In this document: piece after piece, positions 34,601 to 43,409 of the stretch
How the letters are laid out: every line of letters starts with the position of its first letter
Position numbering within the stretch: position 1 is the stretch's first letter
Source: Tubiluchus corallicola
Lineage: Eukaryota; Priapulida; Priapulimorpha; Priapulimorphida; Tubiluchidae
DNA: 62,000 bases
Assembly (NCBI GenBank): GCA_030141605.1
Contig: JAQGDQ010000246.1
Coordinates: 1 to 62,000, forward strand
Direction: 5' to 3'
Made by a program: the position numbers and the translations under genes
The notes under the pieces: model-generated
What the model saw: the letters and a program-made list of their open reading frames with translations, nothing else
The model's database searches: none
What the model was told of the DNA's origin: nothing

Positions 34601-36104
34601 TGAGTTGCCCAGCTGTAGTGATCGTGACATATACTCTCATGAACAGTACATAAATCTTGTGCTTCGTTCTGGCCAAGTTATGTCACATGATTATACCCAT
34701 GGCTCTGAGGCTGAAGACCCACGCATGATGGCCTTCTTTGATTCTTTAGTGCAACGTGAAGTGGAAGGTTCTTCTAGTGTGGATAGTGACAGTGATAGCA
34801 CTGCAATACCTTCTGGATCAAGTGACGACGAAAGAACACGTCCCCAAGTGGCTGCAGGAGAAGAACATTTGTCAAGCACAGGAAATTTTTATAGTACTGT
34901 TGCTGTAGTGAGCCTCGATGCTAGACTTTTGAGCAACTCTCATAATGCAACTGCAAACATCAGTTCTGGGAAGAAGCGTTCTGGTTTGAAGGCAATTTCT
35001 GAGATGATAAAGAAGAAACGAATCCAGTCATCATCAAAAAATGTGAATCATCACAAAAAGTCATTACTTTTAAGTGAAAAAGAGAGGGCCATAAAGAAAC
35101 GAAGATTAAGGCGGTTTCGCTTTTCTGATGAGTCTTCTAATAGTGATGATGACTTTCGTGTTGTTTTGCAAACTCGTGCTGCTTTAGGTTCACCCACTGA
35201 CACTAATGAAAGAAATAGCACATCGGATCATCAGGGTACATCGGGGTTGTCAGCATCTGATGTAGCATCTGTGTTGACCAGCCAGTTGAGAAATCAGAAA
35301 TCTGCTAGAGAAAAGCAAAAACATTTGATAAAAGCAAGGGCCAGGATTCTACAGGATCTTTCAGATTCTGACGAGGACAGGCCAAATGTGATAGAGACTA
35401 TGGCTGCTTTGTCATCAACTTCTTTGCCTCAGAATGATGAGTTACGGACTAACGGTGAAAATGCTGGACCTTGTTCGTGTTTTTTTTGTGAAACTGTTGG
35501 GCCAAACATCAGCGGATGTTTAAAAAAGACGAGTCAAGTGAACGGTACAAGTAAATCAGCATTAAGTATTGAAACAAAATCAGATGAGAACAAAACTAGT
35601 TCAGGTGAAAATGTTTTTACAAGTGTTAAAGAAAATGGTGATGATACTGCTGCTAATAATAAAGAAGTCAACTGTTGCACCGAGTCAATGGAATTTGTTT
35701 CATGCAGTAGATGCCACAAATGTTGCGATGAAAGTGACTCCATAAACGAACAAGCAACATTTGAAAAAAGCTGTGATATGATTGATTCATTATCAAAACC
35801 TGATTCTAGTGATAAAAACAAGGATGCAATTAGCGCAAATAATTTTAGTGTGCCGCCTTCCTGTGCAGTTGATTTTGTCAACAGTGATGTATCAGCATGC
35901 TCTGCTCAGAGTTTCACACATTCATCGGAAATTGCTAATAGTGGTAGTCAAATCAATGGTAGTGCTGTTAGTGAAGCACATGGTGGTGAAACTGGTGCAA
36001 CGTGGTTAGAATTTCGCAGATTTCGAAATAGGTTAGAAAGAGCGAGACGCAAATATCGGCATCGTAAGTCCTCAGATGAAGTAAGAGATCCAGGAGACTT
36101 CTAA
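19785..36104 (+). CDS. DCAF5: DCAF5 homologue, WD40 substrate receptor of CRL4 ubiquitin ligase, nine coding exons
   Basis: Coding exons: 19785-20007, 24948-25091, 26925-26961, 27997-28136, 30445-30574, 31102-31315, 32110-32176, 32822-32940, 34554-36104. Phases join cleanly to 875 codons including the stop, 874 aa (human DCAF5 is 942). WD repeats fill residues about 50-360: GHFGCVNAIEFS, GEHNSNIFCLAF, HEEAVYSLSVDPVNDN, MYNPLDPRLIASANSKEG, CCFAGDKDQYVLSGSDDFGL and HRSIVNQV..NP. Two WDIR motifs (about 173 and 218) fit DDB1 contact. The helix EDPRMMAFFDSLVQREVEG (about 412-430) is nearly identical to human. The rest is an acidic/Ser-rich disordered tail with a basic patch KKRRLRRFRF. The start ATG has A at -3. 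An in-frame upstream GTG is not used. DCAF5 recruits targets to DDB1-CUL4 and is reported to act on SWI/SNF. An AATAAA overlaps the stop (36103-36108) and another lies near 36544. Confidence 0.95.
20253..20980. mobile_element. TIR-bearing MITE-like element in DCAF5 intron 1
   Basis: A 728-bp element bounded by imperfect inverted repeats. The left end TGTTGGGCGTCGAGTAACCC matches the reverse complement of the right end TGTAGGGCGCCGAGTAACCC, and the match continues with ACTAGCCGAA. A subterminal ATGGGC/GCCCAT palindrome near 20300 is echoed near 20895. The interior is AT-rich and non-coding. No clear target-site duplication was found, so the superfamily is not assigned. Confidence 0.7.
21500..21860. 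repeat. Degenerate CA/TA microsatellite region
   Basis: Runs of ACACATACAT, CATATGCATA and GTATATATAG types in DCAF5 intron 1. Short open frames on both strands here (Tyr/Val/Cys- or His/Ile-rich) are translations of the simple repeat and not genes. Confidence 0.7.
22165..24240 (-). mobile_element. Broken non-LTR retrotransposon (CR1/jockey-like reverse transcriptase)
   Basis: Minus-strand fragments align in order along a LINE ORF2. 24211-23936 carries an RKPWITHGI segment from the linker before the RT. 23627-23265 has PIYKTDSPKNPSNYRPISNL (RT fingers) and YQFGFRKSYST. 23014-22709 has the PQGSILG motif and the catalytic FADD. 22431-22165 has the HSYNTRSS C-terminal segment. The frame is broken by stops (one between ..TKIN and GVPQGSILG) and by a foreign AT-rich insert of about 100 bp near 23165-23270 that separates SIFLDF from FDTVQHDIL. 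No endonuclease domain or intact 5' end is seen. It lies antisense to DCAF5 within intron 1. Confidence 0.88.
24531..24562 (+). repeat. (ATT)n microsatellite
   Basis: A short ATT run of the sort found at LINE and SINE tails, in DCAF5 intron 1 just downstream of the broken LINE. No associated element could be delimited. Confidence 0.7.
25392..25457 (+). repeat. tRNA-derived SINE head or tRNA pseudogene
   Basis: The sequence folds as a tRNA. A 7-bp acceptor stem pairs TGACTGG with CTAGTCA (one G-U). A D-arm with an A-box-like TAGCCCAGCTGG is followed by GAGC. An anticodon arm TGGAA/TCCCA flanks a GTACTAA loop (anticodon position ACT). A B-box-like GGGTTCATATCC follows. The variable loop and part of the T stem are missing, so it is not a working tRNA. 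Preserved A and B boxes point to a tRNA-derived SINE in DCAF5 intron 2. Confidence 0.6.
25629..26318 (+). mobile_element. Helitron-like element, diverged fourth copy
   Basis: Same family as the tandem array at 2234-4630 but in the opposite orientation, inside DCAF5 intron 2. It begins after a (TA)n run with AAGATTCGAGGCTACAGCTT. It carries the diverged body and ends with hairpin GCAAAATTTTTTGC (26291-26304), ten bases, then CTAG (26315-26318) followed by T. Many substitutions and small deletions make it about 110 bp shorter than the tandem units, so it is an older insertion. Confidence 0.6.
26319..34553 (+). other. DCAF5 introns 2-8: non-coding remainder
   Basis: Outside the exons listed for DCAF5 this interval is AT-rich intronic DNA. 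A 12-13 base C run sits at about 29394-29405. A TA/GTATATA-rich patch lies at about 33904-33945. A divergent, somewhat GC-richer stretch at 28680-29200 contains two short related segments ending in GCTAAGGTAAAC (near 28855 and 28991), possibly an old transposon. Nothing with a recognisable protein product was found. Confidence 0.5.
34554..36104 (+). CDS. DCAF5: DCAF5 last exon: end of propeller and disordered tail
   Basis: A single 1551-bp exon encodes residues 359-874. It begins with LWCPVYIPGG, completing the last WD blade, then the conserved IYSHEQYINLVLRSG segment. The tail has acidic Ser clusters (DSDSDS, SSNSDDD, SDSDED) and a Lys/Arg nuclear-localisation-like patch. It also has two cysteine clusters, CSCFFC near residue 665 and CSRCHKCC near 742, which I do not recall from vertebrate DCAF5. 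It ends with an Arg-rich FRRFRNRLERARRKYRHR helix. Confidence 0.93.
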   Translation: MWCPVYIPGGTGSLNNELPSCSDRDIYSHEQYINLVLRSGQVMSHDYTHGSEAEDPRMMAFFDSLVQREVEGSSSVDSDSDSTAIPSGSSDDERTRPQVAAGEEHLSSTGNFYSTVAVVSLDARLLSNSHNATANISSGKKRSGLKAISEMIKKKRIQSSSKNVNHHKKSLLLSEKERAIKKRRLRRFRFSDESSNSDDDFRVVLQTRAALGSPTDTNERNSTSDHQGTSGLSASDVASVLTSQLRNQKSAREKQKHLIKARARILQDLSDSDEDRPNVIETMAALSSTSLPQNDELRTNGENAGPCSCFFCETVGPNISGCLKKTSQVNGTSKSALSIETKSDENKTSSGENVFTSVKENGDDTAANNKEVNCCTESMEFVSCSRCHKCCDESDSINEQATFEKSCDMIDSLSKPDSSDKNKDAISANNFSVPPSCAVDFVNSDVSACSAQSFTHSSEIANSGSQINGSAVSEAHGGETGATWLEFRRFRNRLERARRKYRHRKSSDEVRDPGDF

Positions 36105-36911
36105 ATAAACTTTCATTTCGTTAAAATGTGAACATCTCACATTTCTTTTTTGAGATATGAGCTTATAAAATTGAAATACCTGTAAAGATTTCTATAGTAA
36201 TTAAAAAGATTTTGAAACCTTGAAAAAGACTTCACTTTTTTCATAATTTTTCAATTTTGCGGATTGTATATTATATTACAATTTTCGTTAAGTTTGGTAA
36301 CGTAGTCTGACTCTGATATTGATATGGTTTAACACCATTTTGGTCCTATATTTTTAGTTTTTAGACAAATACTTGTCATTATGAATTTGTATAATTTGAC
36401 TGCATGTCGCTTACAAAAATGCGGAAAATTAACTGGGATTAGTCTTATTATTACTATTTTAAAACCTATTTCAAAATTTTTCAGATTTTTATGCTTACAA
36501 CAACACTGAACAATACATCACATTTTAACTATTAAAACATACAGATTCTAGGGTTACAAAGCTAAATAAATAGATCTGTCATGACTTTTTTACTGTATCA
36601 CAAAAGGAGTAAAAGCATGAAAACTGTATTTAGAAAACTGTTGCATTAGAGCTATTGCTAGAAAAACAAATTGGCTTAGCTACTGTAGTTAAAATAAATT
36701 ACTGGTTTGAATCTCATGGGCTTACAAGCCATGGTTTGTTTCTCATGGGCTTGTAAGTATGCTGCAGAATGTGCCAAACTCGATAAGAGGATTTAAGAAA
36801 CTGAGCCTAATATTACATAGGCTTTACAGTATAATTGCTTTGTGCATTTGGAAATGCACTTACATAGATTCTGTCTTGTTTAATGGAGTTTTGCATTTTT
36901 GCAGAATATTT
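36105..36911. other. Convergent 3' region between DCAF5 and the bZIP gene
   Basis: About 800 bp between two stop codons that face each other, so it holds both 3' UTRs. AATAAA on the plus strand (36103-36108 and about 36544) suits DCAF5. ATTAAA on the minus strand (36884-36879) could serve the bZIP gene. A short direct repeat, TCATGGGCTT(A/G)(C/T)AAG, occurs twice between 36715 and 36755. Confidence 0.55.
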
Positions 36912-37613
36912 TTAAATTAAATCTCCAAATGTACAGTGCTTGTTTGCTAGTGCCAATTTGGCTTCTAGTTCTTCTATTCTGCTTTTTAACAATTTATTTT
37001 CCTGTTCGAGTTCTAGTGCCCTTGAATAAAAGTTTCGTTCTCGCTCTTTTTTATATTCTCTAGATCGCTTGGCTGATTCATTGTTCTTCCTCCTCTTCTC
37101 CCAATAACCATCGTCCTTCTTGTCAACCGGTACCATTGTCTTTCGCCTTTTCCTTATTGCTTCTCTTGGTTGAAATGTTGTTATAGACGAGTTGGTTTCA
37201 CTTTCTACTCCACTGCAGCTGCCATTTGGACTGCATGGTAGATCGTATCCCTGCTTAGGCAGTTCGTAGTGTTCAGGCAGTGGAGTAAAATGACTAGTGG
37301 GTTGATTTAGGTCAGTGTGGTAAGCTTGTGTTGGAGTGTGCCATTGAGATACATATGCATCTACTTTATTAGGCTGATACTCCATATTTTCACAAACACC
37401 TTTTTGTGGCATTTCTGCAAAAAATGAGTGTTGTTGGTACATTTCCAATGGATCAGTTAGGTCTTGTGTAGGTGGAAAGTCATTCATGTATTGTGCTGCC
37501 CATTGACAATCAGGTTCTGTTTGTGGGGCTTTATTAATGCTACAGTCAGATGTGTCAGAGGTATCAGATCCTAGGTTCATTAAATCGATCCATTCACGGC
37601 CTTGCATCTCCAT
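36912..37613 (-). CDS. bZIP transcription factor, NFIL3/PAR-like
   Basis: An intact 233-aa protein. Its C-terminal bZIP starts near residue 165: KKDDGYWEKRRKNNESAKRS, then REYKKERERNFYSRALELEQ and ENKLLKSRIEELEAKL. The DD.YWEKRRKNNE.AKRSR signature is shared with NFIL3 and PAR-family factors (HLF, TEF, DBP). The basic region is preceded by a Lys/Arg patch REAIRKRRKTMVP. The N-terminal half is Gln/Pro/Tyr-rich and likely an activation or repression region. The coding region is one exon. A TTTGTAG acceptor three bases 5' of the ATG (exon begins 37616) shows that an upstream non-coding exon exists. The gene is tail-to-tail with DCAF5. The family binds TTAC/GTAA-type palindromes as dimers. Orthology to one vertebrate gene cannot be decided by eye. 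Confidence 0.92.
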   Translation of the reverse strand: MEMQGREWIDLMNLGSDTSDTSDCSINKAPQTEPDCQWAAQYMNDFPPTQDLTDPLEMYQQHSFFAEMPQKGVCENMEYQPNKVDAYVSQWHTPTQAYHTDLNQPTSHFTPLPEHYELPKQGYDLPCSPNGSCSGVESETNSSITTFQPREAIRKRRKTMVPVDKKDDGYWEKRRKNNESAKRSREYKKERERNFYSRALELEQENKLLKSRIEELEAKLALANKHCTFGDLI

Positions 37614-37616
37614 TTC

Positions 37617-38480
37617 CTACAAACAAATTTTTTTATTAGTTTGCAATTTTGTAGTAATTAATAATCAGTAGTTGAGCAACTGACTAGTTCTTAAATGTAT
37701 TATGGCATTCTAATTAATTGTAAAACGGCTGGTGATTTTTAATTACGTAGTTAATTAATTAACAAGAGTTTTACTTGAAATAAAAGACCTTAAGTATTAT
37801 ACGTTATCTCAAATAAGGAGCCACTTTTTTAAAATTTGGATTTCATACTCCCAGTCCTCCTTTTTAACATTGAAATTTTCCCTCCTTTTTTAACGTCGAA
37901 ATTTTATTTTAAGTTAATGAATTCAGCAATGCAAAATATTACATTCATTTTTCCAAAATTTTTTTTGAGAATCTTTTAGTTGTGGCCTGGGGCCCTAGAC
38001 TAATCCAGGCCGGCATACAAGAGCCAATATTGATAAAAAATAGAGAGATACAAAGGTGTAGAAAAGGGTTTGCAATGACCTCAAAAATGATTAAGGATTT
38101 TATTTAAGACATTATGTATAATTTTTATTTTATTTTTATTATTTATTAAATATATCCACAACGATCATTACAGCATAGCACTTCAAAACAATTTAATAAC
38201 ATATTTATTACTATGTACACAAGATGCCAAGCCGCAAATGACCCGTCGGGACCATGGGGTACTCAAGAAGTAATTACTTGTTGAGAGCACTCCAAATAAA
38301 TTTGGACTTAGTGAAGTAGAAAACAGCATAAAGGAGTAGAAAAGAAAAGTTGATAGAGAATAGAAAGAAAGAGAAAGATGTGATGGTATCTGTATAAAGT
38401 TACACAAATTATAGAAATCGACATAGGCAGCAATGTGGAATTCGTTTCATTTACGCCTGATCAAGTCAATTGATAATTTT
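37617..38480 (-). other. Upstream region of the bZIP gene
   Basis: Begins with the splice acceptor of the bZIP coding exon. An upstream 5' UTR exon and the promoter should lie in or beyond this AT-rich stretch, but I cannot place them. No other gene was seen. Confidence 0.4.
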
Positions 38481-38499
38481 AAGAAAAAGTATAAAAACT

Positions 38500-38785
38500 T
38501 ACTATTTTAATGAAGCCTCCTGTGGTTGAGCTAATCTTGTATTTTTTACGATTGTGTATGTTTTATGGCATTGCTTTTATTATTTTGCTACATTTTCAGT
38601 GCTTTTATTATTTTTCCTTTTTTGTCATATTCAATGTACTTTTAATCAATCGATTTGCCATTGTCTTAAATATCTTATGAAGTAATTTTTTTATAATTTG
38701 GTTGGTCTTTTATTTGTAATAGGCATTTGATCATCATGTAAAATGCATTACAAATATTCAATAAATTATTATTATTATTATTAAC
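38500..38785 (+). mobile_element. LINE 3' end with (ATT)n tail, probable
   Basis: A T-rich stretch runs into GGCATTTGATCATCATGTAA, ATGCATTACAAATATTCAAT and then AAATTATTATTATTATTATTA. Short variable ATT-type tails after such a sequence are characteristic of CR1/L2-type LINE 3' UTRs. No coding part is attached, so the assignment rests on the tail only. Confidence 0.4.
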
Positions 38786-39140
38786 GTGATGGATTCCGAC
38801 AGGGACAGCAGCGTAATTAGTCGAATTTATTTATTCTATATAATTAGAAAATATTTAATTTTTAAAATTTCGTTTCATGTTGTTTATAGATAAAGAACTT
38901 TTTTATATATTCGCCGATGTTTATCTTTCATGGTGAAATACCAGGTGAATGCTCTTTACGGTTTTATCCTAGATGAGTTTTTCTGTTATTTCAACTTATT
39001 TGTGTACCACAGATTTTCAATCCTTACTACTTGCCACTATCCCATCAACGCCTTCGCTTTTGATGGGTACGAATCTTGCTTTGCTTGTTACGTTTAGATT
39101 ATTGGAAAGGGGCTTTGCCCATCAATTAGGCTCGTATTAG

Positions 39141-39229
39141 GAAAGATGGCGGCGTGCTGTGCTTCATTGACAGTTCGAGAATTTATAAAAAAAGAAAGAA
39201 TTCTGTTAATTCATGCTATTAGTCTGTGA
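39141..39229 (+). promoter_or_regulatory. YY1-type AAGATGGCGGC motif with a 27-codon open frame
   Basis: AAAGATGGCGGC at 39142-39153 matches the YY1 site that overlaps start codons of many animal housekeeping genes. The ATG at 39146 opens a 27-codon frame beginning MAACCASLTVREFIKKERIL and ending at TGA 39229. I do not recognise the peptide and see no good donor. It may be the start of an unlisted small gene, a dead promoter or chance. Confidence 0.3.
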
Positions 39230-42200
39230 TGACAGCTGTGGAATTGTAACTAAAGAATAATAATTGCGTAGGTGTATTTATTTTGTAATAAATGATCTTG
39301 CATGTTTCGCACTGGTCTGAACAAAGTTCTTACGTAGCACCTAGCATCCATTCTTAATTCAATTCAGTTTATTTCCTCCACAAGAAACAACAATTTCTGC
39401 GATTTTATAATGAAAAAAATTATGAAAACAATTGCGTTTGTTTTATGAAAATGTCATCACCCTGTAAATAAACTTGTACTTTTAATAAGGGGCAGCTGAC
39501 CAAGTGACCAATAGGTCTTTCGCTGCTCCTTCTCGGCTTAAATGAAATATGAAAATAATTAAGAGGAATTTTAAACTGCTAATGAAAAATAAATTGAATT
39601 GAATTGAATTTGAAATTGGGGAGACGAAGGGACCGTACGGTCATTAGGTCAGTTGCTCATGTAATAATATAATAATACTTTAATAACTTGTTGCACACAG
39701 TATTTTTAAAAATAAATGAAAATGATGACAAATATCTAATCATTGCACAAAAATACAAAACAAAATGAAAATCAAAACCTGCAAAAAAGTCAAACGAAAC
39801 TCTGAGTCAAAATTAATTGTGTGCCTGCAAACCAAAACCGTCCATAAGTCAGCATAGTTAAAACTACGTTATGATGCTTCGAAAATTTAGTCAAATGTCA
39901 ATTTTTCATATTTTATAAAAACCAGCGCTAAATATATTGGATTGTTATATTCTAGCACCAAATTATCAAGAAAGTGTTAAAAATGCTAAAAAAATTAATT
40001 CCAGTTTATTCTCCAGTTTTCATATTATCCAGTTTTCTGTCTAGAAACTAGTACTACAATTGTAAAAAACTCGCATTTTCAAACTCCGATAGTAGCTCCT
40101 CGAAGCTGTCATTTTGTTTGGGGTTTTTTCTCTTGCCAGGCCGAGATCTTCGTCAGGAAGGGCCATCTACTGGATTTAAACATATCTTCAATGTGCACTT
40201 GTGCAGCTTTTAAAGTCCATAACAACCAATATTTGTGTGGTTGCTAAGTGTTTTGTAAAAAAACACAACAAAAAACAATAGTAAACTTCAACAGCGATTT
40301 TCTCAAGATTATGTTTTACAGTGTGTAGCTCAACTTCAACGTGGATTATCTCAGCTTAGAAACAACATACAGTGATGAACTTGATATCAAAATTATCCCC
40401 ATGAAATGGAGATTTAGGATATGTGAATAACTAGGAAAACTTAATTGCCGACTTATGGACGATTTTGCTATGCACGGATGCAAATAAAGAACTTCGGCAA
40501 AAAACAAAGTAATAATTGAAACCGAACTAAAATTAATATAACAAAAAGAAGAATAATTTGTTGCCTTAATGTAAACAAAACTCAAACAAAAATCAAATAT
40601 ATGATTGAAGAACTTGATGAGTAAATACGACATGAATAGACTAGTATATAATAGCCTAATGGGTGAAGAATCCAAGTAATATCTAGCTCTATATATTAAG
40701 CAAATTACTTTCCTTATCTTATGCGAAACATTATGAATATGTGATTTTCGGAATCAGCCAATTCTCCTAAATATTTCAATTCATTTGCATGCTCAATAGT
40801 ATTAGTACCTATTTTAATATTAATATCAGCTTCATCTTAGACATAGACATAGACATTTTCTATTTATTTCCCCATTTACCTGGGAATACAAGATGAACTA
40901 TAATTGCTACAACTGATTAATAAATACGATGAAAGATCACTTTAAGGTCAAATAGTCGATAATGCAAAATCTATTCACCATTCACCATTCTATTCACGGC
41001 CTGATTAACCATTGTCTTTTAAAAACCTTATGACTCTGGGATTGTCCCTGGCTTGACACTAACACTACCCTGATATACAAAGGCAAAGATTTACAGTCCT
41101 TACCTAAATCCTGTTGTCCCATTAGTTTAACCCCTGATACTGAGGAAGCACATGTTGCATTTTCTTTTGACCAATAATCTCATATCATTAAATCAGCATG
41201 GATTTCTGTTTAAGCGGTCTACTGTAACACTACTTTTACAATGTGTAAATATGTGGTCGAAATCCCTTGCTGAAATCCCTTGCGAAATCCGAAAGACAAA
41301 AGCCTTCCTTTTGATTGTGTGTATCTTGACTATGCTAGGGCATTCAACTCTGTCTCTCACATCATATTAATCTACAACTTGTCTCACCTGGTTTTGATGT
41401 TCATACTCTTCAGTGGCTGTCTGGATTTTTAACAAAGAGAAGGCAGCAAGTTGTACTTAATAGCATATCGTCTACCTGGACTGGGGTAGTGAGCGGAGTT
41501 GCCCAGGGCATGATCTTAGGACTGATTCTGTTCCTACTATGTATAAGTGACTCTACTAGTGCTGTATTAAATAATATTGTTTACAAGTATGCTGACGATG
41601 CCAAAGTGTTTAGGAAAACCACAACAACTGAAGATGCTGACCTATTACAAGCAGATCTCTCGAGCAAGTGAATGGTTTGTTGAGCGTAATCAATGTCAGT
41701 TTCCAAACCAAAGCTCGAGACTTCAGCTGTTTTCCTCCTTTGTAACGCCTATCCTAGAGTACGCAAGTTCAGTTTGCAAACCATATTACTTGAAAGACAT
41801 TGATGTGATGGAATCCGTACAAAGAACATTTTCGTGTAGGTATGGAGAAATCTTACTTATTCACAGCTACTGCAAAAACTTCACATATCATCACTGGAAG
41901 ACGAATGCTTACATGCTGATTTAGTTCATTCACTAAAATGTCATTCTCAGTTTTGATGATTCTTCAGCTGGGAGGCAGTAAGCCATACTGAGGGGGGGAA
42001 CAAACACGCCAGAAACTTCGTGAAGGTAGTTTTTCAGTTAGAATAGTGCCAGTTTGGAACGATTTGTGTCATTTTTACCCTAACATTATTGGTGCCAATT
42101 TTACTGGTGTTTTCATGCTTTTTGAAGGCCAGAAGTCTGCTGCAGTAATTCTGCTTTGTTTTTCCCTGGAGATCCGAGTAGTCATTGCCAAATGCAGGAG

Positions 42201-43353
42201 AAGCTTCGTTTTTCAGGACCCCGTTTAGGAAGCTTACATTGTTCCCCAAATTGATTGCTCCCTGATTGCTCTAACCATGGTGGCACTCCTTGGCACTTCA
42301 GCAAGTTGAGAGCTATGTCATTATTAGGACTACAATCTTGTATACGCGGTTGTGTAGTTAACATTTATGTGTTTTTATTGCAGTGACATTGATGTGATCC
42401 TTTATTAAGTCTAACCATTGAAGTCATTCATTTTTTTCATTGATCTGACAATTTGTGCACCTACATTATTTGTAATAAAATTTATATGGAATTGGCTGCT
42501 GAGTTACTTGCAGTGCAATGGTAACTTGTAACCACTGTAACACATATTTACAAAATAACTTATTTTTAATTATCATAAATGTTTACAGAGCTTTCATGTT
42601 ATAAAAGTGCTGAACAGTTTAATGTAAGAAAAGACACTATGAAGGGTTATTATTTATTAGCCACTTTGTCATTATTTTCCCTTCCTGGCAGAATTTTGTA
42701 ATTGTAATTGCAGATTTAATAAAACAAACTTCATGTTAAAAGCAAGAGAGTGCTGTTGTGAGGTTTATCATAATCACATAAAAAGATTAGCATTATCTTC
42801 TTAAATCCTCTTCAATTACATCTGTTGTGTTGAATTTGCCCTGTTGTATTTTCTTAACTGTCCAAGAATACTTAAAGCAGCTAAAACTCGAATTAGTACA
42901 TTTATTAGTAATTTATATTTGTTAAATGTCCAAAACTTGTGTAGTCTTTTTTGAGGTAGTTATCTGTTGATTCAACCTACTTAGGGTCATTTTTTTGATG
43001 TTTCCGAGTTGTGTCTTAATTTCACATTGATGAAATACTGTGTGCATTTTTCAAAGCAGGAAACATGTATGCTAGTGTTCTTTATTTTATCCTATGTGTA
43101 CAAGAGCAATATATTTTAAGCAGGACAAGCATATGCACACTATTCACACTTGTACTTGATGCACTTGTCTGCATAATTACTCTGAGTTTTATAGTGTTTT
43201 GGTGTCATATTTGTCAATAAGCAATTGCTTGCTTTAATATTTGCAATTGTATTGATGCAGTTTACATATTAGCACTATATGCCTAATTACCTAATTACCC
43301 AAATAAATGTCAGTTTACGAACGTTTGACTTGTTTGTTTGAATATTTTGCAGA
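39230..43353. other. Intergenic region between the bZIP gene and PHF10, remainder
   Basis: Apart from the LINE fragment at 41030-42130 this is AT-rich intergenic DNA. Around 39490-39655 two segments, GCAGCTGACCAAGTGACC and the reverse complement of GGTCATTAGGTCAGTTGCTC, form an imperfect inverted pair that could be an old small transposon. The promoter and any non-coding first exon of PHF10 should lie in the last kilobase. No CpG-rich patch marks it. Confidence 0.4.
41030..42130 (+). mobile_element. Decayed non-LTR retrotransposon fragment (reverse transcriptase)
   Basis: Frameshifted pieces in LINE order on the plus strand: LIYKGKDLQSLPKSCCPISL (RT fingers, near 41070-41130), ISLNQHGFLFKRST (41180-41225), GVAQGMILGLILFLL (41490-41545), KYADDAKVF with the catalytic YADD (41580-41615), TPILEYASSVC (41745-41780) and SVRIVPVWNDL (42030-42065). 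Stops and frameshifts abound, for example at 41370 and 41671. It sits in the bZIP-PHF10 intergenic region, in sense with PHF10. Confidence 0.8.
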
Positions 43354-43409
43354 GTGGTTTGCCAGGTCGTTGGTGGCATCAAAAGGTAAAGTATTATTCT
43401 TAAAGCAAA
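43354..43409 (+). promoter_or_regulatory. Probable 5' UTR segment of PHF10
   Basis: A TTTTGCAG acceptor at 43353 precedes 56 bases leading to the ATG at 43410. The frame from the acceptor hits a stop before the ATG, so the segment is untranslated if it is part of the exon. A GTAAAG at 43387 could act as an alternative donor. An upstream non-coding exon is implied but not located. Confidence 0.5.

Noticed and set aside
35534-35881. 115-codon minus-strand frame
   Set aside because: Antisense shadow of the DCAF5 last exon, which has clear homology.
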